64,000 bases of DNA from Taxawa tesnikishii (nom. ined.) (taxonomy: Eukaryota; Ascomycota; Dothideomycetes; Dothideales): NCBI GenBank assembly GCA_030247885.1, contig JAPDRO010000012.1, forward strand, positions 496,001 to 560,000, read 5' to 3'. The notes below the pieces were generated by a model. It was not told the origin of the DNA. It worked only from the letters and a program-made list of their open reading frames with translations, and searched no databases. This document shows, in pieces, positions 11,899-22,818 of the stretch (position 1 is the stretch's first letter; every line of letters begins with the position of its first letter). Made by a program: the position numbers and the translations under genes.

Positions 11899-12328
11899 CA
11901 GCACGGAGTTTGTTTTGTTCCGTGTTCGGAAGAGTAGGAGGGTGGTCGGTAATTAGGTTTCTATCCAATGCTATCGCGGGAGCATTGTAGGTTGCGTGGT
12001 TTTCCGGCGGTGTGTGAATTTTGGTGCGTTGCAGCAGGTGTGGGTAGACGCGCAATGCTGCCCAAGAGACAGCTAAACAAGCGGGGGTATGGCGGAGGTC
12101 TGGCACCTATCGTGCGTGTCATGAAAGGATGACTGCGCGTAGAGGAAATGAATAGTGGTGTATGGCCCGAAGCGTCTATCACATGAAAACGTCACTTTGC
12201 GCTGGGCGCTTTTTCTGCCGGGCGGTCTGTCCGAACGCCCGCCTTTTTCCAGTCTAGAACTACCATCTTGAGCCTGCTGTACATCCGCCTTGTGCAACAG
12301 ACAAACCCGTCTCTCATCCGTCCTCACC
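11899..12328. promoter_or_regulatory. Shared ORT1 / CGR1 intergenic region
   Basis: 430 bp between divergent start codons, presumably serving both promoters. A palindromic TGAGTCA (Gcn4/CpcA-type core) lies just inside the carrier coding sequence at 11852-11858 rather than in this spacer. Confidence 0.4.
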
Positions 12329-12791
12329 ATGTCTACTACACTCGCCTCAGCGCCCGAGACCGCCCATGCTCCGCAAGTCACGGGCATGCGCAAGAATGGT
12401 ACACTTCGCTCTCCCAAGCATCAAGATAGCTCATCTGACCATTCTGGAAGGCAAGCAATGGCACCAACCGAAAAAGGCATTCCGTCCAAATGCTGGCCAG
12501 ACATCATATGAGAAGCGTGCAGCCAAAGAAAAGGAGCTGGCCGTCATCAAAGCGCATGAGAAAGAGATGAAGGAGGAGAAGGAAGCAGAGCGCCAGGTTC
12601 GTTTTCGCCCTCGAAATCCCGAGATACCCCTAGTCTGACAACCCTCACAGAGGCGTGTTCAGGCGATCAAGGACAGGAGAGCCGCGAAGGAGGAGAAGGA
12701 GCGGTATGAGAAGATGGCTGAGAAGATGCATGCGAAGCGCGTGGAGCGGCTGAAGAGGAGGGAGAAGCGCAATAAGATGCTCAAGTCTTGA
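12329..12791 (+). CDS. CGR1: rRNA-processing protein Cgr1
   Basis: Nucleolar protein for 60S pre-rRNA processing. Three exons, 12329-12398, 12451-12596 and 12651-12791, with introns of 52 and 54 bp; all phases agree and give 118 aa, the usual length for the family. Exon 1 ends within MRKNG and exon 2 opens with [13 protein letters not shown], the family signature. The rest is a highly charged helix ([21 protein letters not shown], then [18 protein letters not shown]) ending in MLKS. The reading frame is intact. Confidence 0.93.
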
Positions 12792-13120
12792 TTTCGTTCG
12801 TTCGATTACTGCATGATCGCATTTTCTCGGCGCAGGAGATACCCTGGAATTGCATACTGGAGGCGTTTGGGGTGTTATAAATGGCATGGCATGGCATAGT
12901 ATATGGACCTTGTGATCGGCAGACATTTCCTTACTGCATGCGCTGCACTCTTGTATCGAGACATCACTACCACAAATCTATGCGCGTACCAGAATTACAA
13001 GTCCAGTGTATACACTCCACTGTATTGCTCTATTTAACCCCTTAGAACATCATTCATCACGCACAACCACTCCATCATCTCCTCAAGCTTAAAACACACG
13101 TCTCCATCCTACACACAACC
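12792..13120. other. CGR1 3' flank and next promoter
   Basis: 329 bp between CGR1 and the coiled-coil gene on the same strand. It contains a short pyrimidine-rich leader before the ATG at 13121 and nothing else that I can assign. Confidence 0.4.
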
Positions 13121-14155
13121 ATGAGCAACTCGAATCCCCAAAACCCCAAACCAACCCACTCCTCCCTCCCCAAAATCAACACTGTCTCGCGCGCCAACAC
13201 GACCCCTCACAAACACCCGCACCTCCATCGGAAATACCACCGACACCACCATGCGCGCGACACGATCCAGTCCGCCGTACAGCTGCAACACCCCTTCTCC
13301 TTTGACGCCTACAACCCGCTAAAACGCTCTCACGGAAGCAACAAATCCCCCGACTCCAGCCGGCGCGGTAGTCTCAAGCCGGGTGCGGAAGGCCAACAGC
13401 AAGAAGCGCCCGAACCGGAACAGGAAGCAGCCAAACCCGAGCGGGTCATCACAAAGGAGGATGTGAAGTTAGAAAAGGCGAGGGGGAGAAGCGGCAGGAG
13501 GAGCTGCAGGAAGCGCTCAATGCGCTCGCCAGGGACGCGCACCAGGCGACCAGGAACCTGGACGATACGTACTACAGCCTTTTGGAGAAACTGGCCGCGC
13601 TGAGATCGACGCTCTCTTCGCTGCAGAAGTTGTCCGCTAGCGCCGAGACCGCCCGCTCAGAGTTCGGTCGCGATGCCGAGGGCCTGGCCGACGAGCTGGA
13701 GCGGTCGACGCGGGGCTTTGCCGGGTTCGAGGCGCAGGGCAGGAGCGTGGATGAGCTTGTGGAACGGCTGAGGAGGGGAAGGAGAGGTCGAAGGGTTTGG
13801 AGGAGAGGCTGGAGAGGTGTAGGGAAAGCGTCGAGGAGTGGGAGACAAGGGAGAGGGAGGAGAGGAAGAGGAAGAACAGGAGGGACTGGTTCGTTTGGAG
13901 TATGGTTGCCGCGGCTTTGGTGCTCCTCGTGGCATTTGCGGTTTGGAGGAAGTCGGCGCAGGTGCGGCTGGGCGTGGCGGGTGTAGGGGTGGTGAGTTGA
14001 AGCGGATGGTTAGGGAAGTGGTGCCGGATCTCATGTTGGAGGAGCATTCACAGCGCGGGAGGGTACTTGGTCATGATCACGGCTTGGGAAATGAACACAT
14101 TCAGGCACGACAGACGGGCGACAGACGCTGGGATCGAGTGCTCGACGAGTTATGA
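13121..14155 (+). CDS. Coiled-coil protein with one C-terminal TM segment (three frameshifts)
   Basis: Unnamed fungal protein of about 345 aa. The N-terminus is His/Pro/Asn-rich (HKHPHLHRKYHRHHH), followed by RDTIQSAVQLQHPFSFDAYNP and a charged linker. A long helical region starts at LQEALNALARDAHQATRNLD and passes through DDTYYSLLEKLAALRSTLSS. It ends in a basic stretch and a hydrophobic segment, WFVWSMVAAALVLLVAFAVW, which should be a single membrane anchor. A short polar tail follows. The gene passes through three successive frames, each a loss of one base, at G-runs 13482-13486, 13775-13778 and 13986-13989. The open frame continues smoothly only if all three are accepted. Orientation in the membrane and function are unknown. 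Confidence 0.75.
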
Positions 14156-14661
14156 AGTGGATGGTGTACGAGAGTTAACCAAAGAGCACTCATCGGCGGA
14201 CTGTGGATTCCCTTCAATCATCAACCAGTAGCTGGTCACAATCAATGGGGCCGCGTCTGCGCGCCTCTCTGGGTGGCAATGTTCGTAGTTGCTACGGCCG
14301 TGCCCAAGACACCTGGTAGGTAGGCTGCGAAGGCGTCTGGGAGGATTGTTACACGTATATGTTTCTCAGGACCACACTAGTCAAAGCGATGAAGCACAGG
14401 GTGCCAGTAACTTCACAGAACCACGCGCAGACGAAGAACGGTCTCAACTGAAGGAAATGTTGGGGCGTTGTCGCATTACATTTGAGGTTCGTTCATTTCG
14501 TCATCCATCAGTGCGTTTTCCCTATGTGTGTCGCTCGTACCAAATTTCTCTCTTCGATCACCCTTCATCTCTTGCCCTGAGTTGGGCAAACAACATGTTC
14601 CTTACAGCGGAACCTGCGAAAAGAGACATCCAGCGCCGCCCGTAGGCCCGACATATTGTCC
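14156..14661. other. Intergenic, no gene seen
   Basis: 506 bp between the 3' ends of two converging genes. No supported frame is present. Confidence 0.5.
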
Positions 14662-15161
14662 TCAGTGGAGGATATGCTTGAGCAGCACATTAATGTATCC
14701 GTCCTCCTTCGCGGCCTTCTTTGGGAAGACCTTTCCTTTGCAGGTGTAGTTCTTCAGTTGCTTGAAAGTGTTGAACTTGCGCACGGTGCCTGGCTCACCG
14801 GAGCGGCGGAGGTCGATCAGGTCGACGAGGTTGACGTAGACCTTTGAGAGAGCCTTGATAAATGAGTTTCCCGCACTGTGTAGCTGATTTTTTCGACGGG
14901 GCTTACCTTCTTGCACTTTGTGATGCTACGCTCGGGCTCGATACCCACCTCGCTGCAGAGGGCCTGCCAGTTGGCGAGCTTCGAATCGTCGTTGAAGTGA
15001 AGCGCGAACTCCATAGCGTAGCAGAGTGCGCGCTCCTCATGGAAAAGCTTGTCCCTGTTCTTCTTCTTCCATCCCTGCTCGGACGCAAGGCGACCGAACT
15101 CCTGGGCGATAGGAGCGGTGGGGTTGTGCTTGAACTTGGGGAAGTTATCGAAGTATGACAT
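14662..15161 (-). CDS. 148-aa conserved fungal protein
   Basis: Two exons, 15161-14907 and 14853-14662, with a 53-bp GTAAGC intron that joins SITKCKK to ALSKVYVNLVDLID in exact phase. The protein starts MSYFDNFPKFKHNP and includes APIAQEFGRLASEQGW, WQALCSEVGI and FNTFKQLKNYTCKGKVFPKK. From memory, similar short proteins with the same order (FxxFxxFxHNP, GW, WQxLCxEVG, SIxxCKK, YxxFxNYTxxGKxFP) occur widely in ascomycetes as hypothetical proteins. There is no signal peptide, membrane segment or catalytic motif. The frame is intact. Confidence 0.8.
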
Positions 15162-16032
15162 GCTCACCGTTCTTCCAATGGATCAGTATAGCCAAAAAAA
15201 AAAGAAGAAGAAAAGTAGAGCCTTGGTTATGTATTGGAATGACTTACGTTCAGGGAATGATTGGATGTGGCAGTATTGTGGGAGCAACGCTTCTTATTTA
15301 TTCTCAAGCCTGCGCAGAGCAGAAAGGTCGTGGAGCGCGTGCAAAGTCTCTAGCCAACCCTGTGTGTCGTCAAAAGAATGACCCAGAAGCTTCAGGGCCA
15401 AGCAATAAGCGAGTTTTAACTGCAGGAAAGTGAATGCTGCAGGCGGGTAGCTTCCTGAATGAGCTTCACCAGCACGCTCTGCAGAATTCTCAACCGCCTG
15501 TATCGCTGTGTGTTTGTGAAAACTGCGAAAACATCCAGTAATGTGTCTCGTATTGAAGGACGACGTCGAATCTGGGTCACTTCTCAACTACAGAGCACCA
15601 CAATGCTCGCAAAGTACAGAGGACATCTGCCAACGCTGGCTTCACCGCCTACGTTAGCGTGGTCTCGACGGATACATATACCTCTGTGCGCATAACTCCT
15701 GCTTTTGATGAACGGAACCGGATTGGCCTAAGAAGCTAAGCAGCGCGCTGTGGAAGAGCGTACATCGGTTCGTTTGACGTGATTCTCCACGAGGCACGAA
15801 CGGTTCGACCCCTGGAGTGTGATCAGTATCTTTACTGGTCTTCGAAGGAGTCTGTCAAGGAACAGCCTCGTGCCTTGCTCGATGCCGTTGAGTTGCTGAG
15901 CCTTTGCGCACAAACGCCGGAGAAGCATGTACGAAGGCTCTTAGCTAGATGCGGCATCACATGACGGAATATCGGGATACAAGTGCAGAAAACAGTGTGT
16001 GACAAGGTAGCTTAGTACCCATTGGTCTCAGT
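15162..16032. other. Intergenic, no gene seen
   Basis: About 870 bp. It contains an A-run near 15194-15203 in the promoter of the 148-aa protein. A motif resembling a Pol III B box near 15796 lacks the rest of a tRNA. Confidence 0.45.
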
Positions 16033-16561
16033 TCAGGACAAGAACCACAAAGGAAAACGAATTGACGCGGAGGTTCTGGACAAACCGGAAGGATAGTTAA
16101 AGTACAAATCAAACGTCATTTCAAAGATTTGACTGGTACCAACATCGACATCCTGGGGGAACTGGCCGCTTGCAATATCTTCCGTGAGTAAACTCAGGCC
16201 CACGAAGCTACAGGAGAATGTTAGCATGGACTACAACAACCCCGGACTTATGCTTACGCTGCATAATTGGTGGTCCCATTAAGGTATGCGACAGAGTAGC
16301 TAGCACCATCGCTGGCGCGCTTCTCAAATGTCTCCGCGGACGGAGCCCATGGACTAAGAGACCTGCCACTGAAGTTCAAAGGTGTTCTTAATAACAGCCA
16401 CATCTTCAAGTACGCAGTCTAGTAGTATTAGCAAGATCCGGAAAAGGGAAGGCTGTACATACTGTGGGCCCTAGAAGAACGGTTATGGTCGAAAGGGACT
16501 GCAGAAACCGATGTGATAGGGAATAGCTGAGAGCGGTCAAGAGCAAGGATACGGTAGGCAT
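16033..16561 (-). CDS. Possible small secreted protein
   Basis: Three exons can be joined without breaking frame: 16561-16463, 16418-16258 and 16207-16033 (introns of 44 and 50 bp), giving 144 aa. The N-terminus MPTVSLLLTALSYSLSHRF resembles a signal sequence. The middle contains LNFSGRSLSPWAPSAETFEKR, and then DGASYSVAYLNGTTNYAAF, with a typical N-glycosylation site. The first intron is short and its acceptor is ambiguous; another frame of exon 2 (VAVIKNTFELQWQ) also looks coding, so the 5' half may be wrong. No family is recognised. Confidence 0.42.
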
Positions 16562-18080
16562 GATTCCAGTTTTACAGGCCCGTAGCTTGAGGGTACAGAC
16601 TACTCAGCCGACCAAAGTACTCGGCCGTGGAATGTCTAGGTACGAGCCTCGGGGTTGAATCTATCATCTCATAATACCCCTTGTCTTTCTGCATTCTTGC
16701 GTAACTCAGCCCATCATTCGAGTGATAACGTGTTGTTTTAGCAGAAGGCAGCTGGAGCTGGAGTCCAGAGTAGAAGAGCCCAACGCTCGTTGCCGCATGA
16801 GGGGTTTTCCACGTCGTTGAGATCTCGCGGAGTCTCCGTGTTATGATTTATACGCTGAAACGGCTCGCGTAAGATGTTCATTCTCCTACCTCTGTTCAGC
16901 TTTTGCAGGCGAAGTAAGGTACGTCAGCAGCTGCAGGGTACAGAGAACATCCAGCCAATACGAAATCGTTAACGGAGAACAGTCCTATATCGGATTTCCC
17001 AGTCACGTTCGCATAGGAGATGGGAGGGCTCGAACGTTGAGCGTGTAGGAAAGAACGAAAGACGGGGTATCAGCATTAGCGAAGGAACTAATTCCATGAT
17101 ATGCTACCTGGAAGCAGAAGGAGAAGAAATCCACCGACTATAGAATTCCCGATGCATATCGGTTCTAATGATTGTGGCTCTTCTTAGGGGCGTTTCGGTG
17201 TTGAAGTTCCAGGTCAAGATGCGGCCTCGTCCGCTGGGGAAGTTGCCAAAAACCGCTCGGCTAGACCTTCTCTACCCGGTGCCATGCATCTCATCCCTTT
17301 CCTACTCCTTGAGGCTATAGGCACTCCTACTCCCAGCTGTGCGGAGACGCTCAGCTACTCGGGGAAGTGCCCAGTCATGATCAGGAAGTTATCCTTCCGT
17401 CAGGCAGCAACTCGCATCCGCCGCAGCCCATGCTATCACCTGAAGAGGTAAAACCTGAAGAGGTAGGGTAAGACAATGTCATTGAAGGAGACGTTCTCCT
17501 TTCTTGGGGATACCGACGGAGAAGCAAGCGAAGTAGTCGAGCTGATCAACGAACATGTTGAGCGCGCATCTGGCTATGACTCCTTCGATGACATGCGCGA
17601 GCTCGCCGATGACGATTCAATACTTGACGACACCAGGTGGAGATCTCGCTACGTTGATGGACCCAAAAGTGTCACTCTTATCCCAGGACCCTTCGGCCAA
17701 CAAGCTCCATGTTCAGGGCGAGGTTGAGGGCATGGCAGGATAAGAGTCAAATTGGCCGGACTGAGAGAGACATACAACTGGCCTTGAGTTTTCAAATGTA
17801 GGACCCTTGAAATCGGTGCTAAACTTTCTATTTGCGTAGTCGTACGTATTCGAATTGCAGACCGGACAGCAGTAGGTGACCGTTGCTGAATATACCCACA
17901 ACAGCCCCAAGTCTCGGTTCACATGGACTTTCTTGAGGCACACAGAACGCCGTATACACTGTTTCCTCCTTCAGGCAGCGGTTCCATATCTAGCATCTGC
18001 CGTGATTGACCCCGAAACGCCGCGCTGTGCCAACAGAAAGCATACCAAAAAGCAGAAGAGCAAATCGCGCTCGAACTGGA
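16562..18080. other. Intergenic with one doubtful short frame
   Basis: 1.5 kb. The frame at 17476-17727 (+) begins MSLKETFSFLGDTDGEASEV and is strongly acidic for about 50 codons, then loses coding character. It could be an exon or relic, but I cannot support a gene. Just before it is a direct repeat of CCTGAAGAGGTA (about 17439-17465). Confidence 0.35.
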
Positions 18081-18977
18081 CTAACCTGACAAATCCATCT
18101 CCTCGGTGGCAAATCCTTCTCCGGCCTGTGTCTTAGGAGCAGCGTTCCCGGCATCGGAGTCGATGAAGTCCTTGAAGATGCTGTCGTACTCCTCATCATC
18201 GCTTCCGAAGACTGAAGAGTAATCCCCTGCTTGTCCCCCGCCATCATCGTCTTGCATCTCCTGCTCTGAACCCTCTCGTCGTAACTCCTTACTTTGCTGC
18301 TGCTGCTGTTGTTCTCGTTGTTCGTGCATCGTGACTAGAGCTTCTAATTCTGCAACCTCGTGCTGGAGGACCGCATCTATTTCCTCGTCCTGCTGTGGAT
18401 ACGCGTATGTATTCTGTGAGAGCCGGCTAGGCTGTGATAGTTGCATCTGACTGCTGAAGACCGGGAGGTCGTCAGAGTCGGAGTCTTCGGGTGGATAGAG
18501 GTATTCTTCTGGCGCGGAAGCTGCTTTCTCTGCTTCCCATTGCCGTTGCTGAGTCACGTAGTCTAGGCGCATCATCTGTATAGGGGTGTAAGCACAACCG
18601 TTGCTCCGGATTCCTTAATCGTCTCTCCCAAACTCCGGGACTTGTAGTTTGAGAGATAAAGGAAAGAGGGAAGGAGTACATACGTCTTCGCTCCTAGCCT
18701 CCCAGCGCCGCTCATCGCGGCCTTGCTTCACCTTTTTCAGGAAGATGTCCCGCCGTCGCGCAGCCAGCGCATCTGGTCGCGTCGGCGTCGTCGCCTTGAT
18801 TGGCCTCGTAGAGAATGATCGCGAGGAAGAAGACGGGGATTGACGCGTGGAGGTAGCTGGTGAGCTCATGGAAAAGTACTGCATGCGGCCATGTGCGCGG
18901 CGGGGCGAGAGTGGGGACGGGATTGCGGGCAGGAAGGCGTGTGGTGGACTCGAGCTATATGTTGACGTTGCGAGCAT
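18081..18977 (-). CDS. 262-aa Q-rich fungal protein
   Basis: Exons 18977-18684 and 18575-18081 are joined across a 108-bp GTATGT intron at ARSED|MMRLDYVTQQ in exact phase. The N-terminal third is Ser/Thr/Pro-rich. The best conserved part spans the junction: RPDALAARRRDIFLKKVKQ, RDERRWEAR, then LDYVTQQRQWEAEKA. The C-terminal part is acidic and contains a Glu/Gln helix with a six-Gln run encoded by CTG/TTG repeats (about 18296-18313), then DYSSVFGSDDEEYDSIFKDF. This architecture occurs in ascomycete hypothetical proteins. No enzymatic motif is seen and the function is unknown. The first ATG was taken as start; internal Met codons (MQYFSMSS) are alternatives. Confidence 0.75.
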
Positions 18978-19436
18978 TGCTGTACGTATGGAGAGGATTC
19001 GAGATCGATTGAACAGATGCGCGTGGCAAGGAAGGACGGTCTTGAGATGGATTTGTGACTGATTGAGAGACGCGTGAGGACGTGGATGTGGATGGATGAC
19101 GCGTGACGGATCTTATCTGATCCTGCGGTCTCAAGATCGTGCATAAAGTGCATAAAATCAATGCAGCGCACTTCCTCTATGGGTAACCCTTTGCGATGAG
19201 ATACTGTACGGATTTACTCGGTCGTACCTCAACTTTCATGAGAGATACGGCAGCTCATCGTTTGTTTCGAGCGCGAGTCAGTTGTGCAGGGTTGTCGAAA
19301 ATTGATCGTACATAAGGCTTCATTGCTCCACTACAAGACTCTCCTCATGATATATTGTGCTGTGATACAAAACTGCAACGACTTCGCTCTGGACAGAAAA
19401 GTGCACGCTATACTACAGCAACTCAAACTGAGCACC
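18978..19436. other. Intergenic, no gene seen
   Basis: 459 bp between the Q-rich protein start and the CHS5 3' end. It contains the upstream promoter of the former. Confidence 0.45.
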
Positions 19437-20719
19437 TCACAGCGCTACTTCGTCAAACTTGCCTTCCTCATCCCCTTCCCCTCCCGAAGCCGCTGCTGCT
19501 GCACCGTCCGCCTGTTCGGGCGGCTGGTGCGGTATGCCGACTGCTTTGAGATTGTTCTCTGGCTCCCCTGCTTTCTCTGTCGCGTCTGACTCGTCGCTCT
19601 CATCCCCAGCTGTCGTTTCTGCCGGGGCTTCAGGCTGTGTTTCTTCAGATTGCGAAAGGGGAGCTTCAGGGGCTGGTGCAGACTCCGGCTCTGGCGTCTT
19701 CATCTTGGGCGGTGGTGTGGGCGGCTCCTCGGTTCCGTTCGTCTGCGGTCTCCGTGTCTGCTCCGGCGTAGGCGGTGTGTGCTCTATCCGTGGGCTCTCC
19801 TCGCGGGCGCGACGCGCAGTTGTGACGCATGTGCCTGCGGCTGGCTGCCCATTGCCGGCCCCACAGTACGTTTCTTAGGGTCCGCATCGAGGTAGTAGGC
19901 GCGTACGCCCACAATTCGGCCTTCGCGCTCGCAGCCATGCACCCAATCGGGAACCACGACGGGCACGTTCATCTCCATAGCCTTCTCCCAAGCCTGTCCA
20001 CGGCCCTCAGTGCAAACAAAGTGTGTCGTATCAATGCGCATCGTATCGATCATCTTCGCGCCAATCCTCTCAACTGTTTCGGCCAAACTGTCCTTGAGCT
20101 GTGCGGGCATGATGCCAGGGGTAATTGTTATGCCAGTCAGATCCGTCATCTTCTGCGTCCGCACCGTCAACTTCTCGCTGCTGTATGTGCCTGCACTGGT
20201 CCTGAGAACGAGGTGAAACGTGTACTCCGTATCAATGGCCAATCCTGAGATCTTCGTGCTCAGCTTATCCCTGGGTATGCTACCTGCTTTGCTGCCATTG
20301 CGGTAGAGACTTAGACTTCTCAATTCGGCAGTGGCGAGATTGACGGGATCCCATTCGAGCACGACGGACGTCTGCGTGGCATTGCGACACCGCAGAACGG
20401 GAGCGGAGGGCGAGTTGAGGCCGAAGGTCTGGTAGATCTCGGATTGTAGCGCAGCGAAGCGCTCGGCGGCTTGTTGTTCGGATTGGAAGTTGCGCGAGAC
20501 GTTGATGTCAACAATTGAGCCAGAGGAAATGTCGGGTGGGAGCAGAATGGAGGGAAACTCGATCTAGAGCATAAGGTTAGCTGCTCTATTCGGGACAGGT
20601 TGCATCATCGCAGTGAAGCAGCAATTGAGATACACTGGAAGGCTTACTAGGCGTTTGTCCTCTGTGAGGAGCACGGCGACGCCGGCGTCTACCTTTCCAA
20701 CAGTCAATGAGACGAGCAT
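19437..20719 (-). CDS. CHS5: Exomer scaffold Chs5 (one frameshift)
   Basis: Chs5 is the scaffold of exomer, the Golgi cargo adaptor that exports chitin synthase to the cell surface. Exons 20719-20648 (24 codons) and 20563-19437 are joined across an 84-bp intron at LTEDKRL|IEFPSILLPPD. The order is the family's: a short N-terminal dimer region, an FN3 domain (PSAPVLRCRNATQTSVVLEW to HLVLRTSAGTYSSEKLTVRT), a BRCT domain (ITPGIMPAQLKDSLAETVER to PVVVPDWVHGCEREGRI), and a long Pro/Glu-rich tail ending GKFDEVAL. One base is missing near the run at 19805-19807, just after QLRVAP; exon 2 is 1127 nt where 1128 is needed. Expected length is 399 aa. It is divergent from the GH105 gene. Confidence 0.9.
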
Positions 20720-21034
20720 CCTGTGTGTCTGTTCTAACCGTTGTGTATGAGAATGACTTTTGGGGAAAGTTGTCAGATGCGGATGCGCTGGAGACGCGAG
20801 CAAGCGCGCGACGGGGACAGCGGCCCGAGAGCTTGGACGTGTGCTTTGTCCGACCTCATCTCTTCTCCAACCACATGAAATCATACCTCGTGTTATATAT
20901 TGCTAGCACAAAAAGGATCGTTGCTGAATCAGCTGCACCACGGAAATCGATTTTGTCAATCCATAACTAGCTCTGCTCAAATCCGACCAGTTCACGTCGT
21001 AACGTATCCTCTCTTGTTTCCCATAGTCCCCAAA
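20720..21034. promoter_or_regulatory. Shared CHS5 / GH105 intergenic region
   Basis: 315 bp between divergent start codons. It includes a TATA-like TTATATA near 20893 on the GH105 side. Confidence 0.4.
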
Positions 21035-22364
21035 ATGAAGCTTCTTTACGCCGCGAGAGCGTCGAGCATTATACTTCTGAGCTCCCTAGCCTCATCTGTC
21101 ACTGGTGCTCCCAACTCTTCATATCCACTCTCCGTTCAAATGCTAGACAGCATGATCTTACGTGCTCCTTCACGACCCTTAGCTTCTTGGACACGGGTGT
21201 CTTCGCTAAGGCCTTGCGTAACACGATCGAGTACTCTTTCGCCTCCGATGAGTGTGACAAAAGGAACGTTTATGAGAACTTTCTGCAACAATTACTCGGT
21301 AGTGTCGTTGGAAACCTCACGGACCCGACCGCCGACACAAAGCAGCCACTCGACCGATTGAGCGATGGGACAGCCCTCTTGTACGAGTACGAGAAAACTG
21401 GCAACCAGACGTATCTCCCTGCTATCACTGCTCTTGCTGAGTCGGTCAGCTTGCAGCCTAAGAACCAGTATGGCGGCTTGTGGTATTATGTGTATCCGAA
21501 TTGGTCTTACCTCGACGGCATGTTCTCTTATGCGCCTTTCTATTCCCTTTATACCAGCTTGTTCTCCCTTTCTTCACTACGCAGGCCAATGCGGAAATAA
21601 TCCAGCAACTCGACCTGCTCTGGACGCATTGCATCGACAACCAGACAGGTCTCCTGCACCACGGCTACGATGCTTCCCGCACAGCTGTTTGGGCCAACCC
21701 GATTACAGGATCCAGTCCCTGGGTCTGGAGCCGTGCGCTCGGATGGTATTTTGCCGGACTTGTCGACGTGCTTGAGGTTATGACCGTTAGCCATCAGTCT
21801 TCTACCTGGAAGCACGTCTTGCAGCGTTGTCAGAGCTTGGCATCTGCGATTGTAAACGCTCGAGATTCGCAGACAGGAGCGTGGTGGCAGATCGTGACAG
21901 AGATCGGCATGGAGGGCAACTACCCAGAGAGCAGTGGGACCGCGTTGTTTGTCTACGCGCTCATGAAAGGACGTAGGTTAGGGTACCTGAGGGATGCGCA
22001 GACGGATGCTTGCGGAAACAACCGTTTAGCTTCGGTGAACGGCAGTAGTACGGTAACTGGGTTGGATCGTGCCGTGGAAGAAGGGTATGCTTGGTTGACA
22101 GAGAATGCTGTCGTGGACAACGACAATGGGACCTTGGGCTGGAACAGGACTGTTGCTGTTTGCTCGCTGAATTCAACTGCGAGCTATGAGGTATGTCTGC
22201 GTTTCATCAACTTTGACTGGGCAAGAAAGAAGGCTGCTGACTAGTCTCAGTACTACACCACTCGTCCGATACTGTACAACAGCCTACTTGGCTCTTCAGC
22301 GTTCGTACTTGCGAGTGTTGAGAACGAGATCTGGCAGGGGTGTGGGTCCGGCGTTGATTCGTGA
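21035..22364 (+). CDS. GH105 unsaturated rhamnogalacturonyl hydrolase-like protein (two frameshifts)
   Basis: Glycoside hydrolase family 105 (YteR type) removes unsaturated uronic acid from pectin fragments left by lyases. Exons 21035-22190 and 22251-22364 flank a 60-bp intron joined at NSTASYE|YYTTRPILYN. A signal peptide is likely (MKLLYAARASSIILLSSLAS). Family blocks are LDTGVFAKALRNTIEYS, LDGMFSYAPFY, GLLHHGYDASRTAVWANP and SPWVWSRALGWYFAGLVDVL, then WWQIVTEIGMEGNYPESSGTALFVYAL. There are many N-glycosylation sites. One base is lost in each of two runs, at 21176-21178 and 21569-21571; coding length is 1270 nt where 1272 is needed. Expected length is 423 aa. A role in plant pectin breakdown is inferred. 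Confidence 0.85.
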
Positions 22365-22818
22365 ATGAGGTTTCAAATTATGCCTGTTACGGCTTCGAAA
22401 TTCGATACGGTTGTTTACAAAGGAAGTTCACAACGGTGCACCTATCTGCGGTTTAGGGTGGTGAAGGCAAGTTCATGCACGCCTCGGCGTGTAGTGGATT
22501 CTCGTCGCGCTCGCGATTCCCCTCAGGCCGCGTACCCCTACAAGTTTCACGCCTTCGAGACCTCGAAGAATCTTCAACCTCGCGTCTTCCTTACATCAAC
22601 CGCATCCTTTTCTCCCGCGTCTTCCTTTATACCGCAATGGAACAAGTTTTTCTTTGGAGCATACCGCTGCTGCTGACCACCAAATCCTGCTCCCATAATC
22701 AGCGCTCCTCAGCCTCCCGTGTACCGACAACCAACTGGGCTGTAAACAGCCAAACACCTCTTCGTGGACACCGACAAAAATCCCAAAGTGCCTGTAGAAA
22801 CTCAAACAACGCATAACC
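22365..22818. other. Intergenic, no gene seen
   Basis: 454 bp, probably the GH105 3' flank followed by the promoter of the next plus-strand gene. Confidence 0.45.

Noticed and set aside
15781-15815. GGTTCGACC, resembling a tRNA B box
   Set aside because: No matching T-stem, A box or acceptor stem is present at the right spacing.
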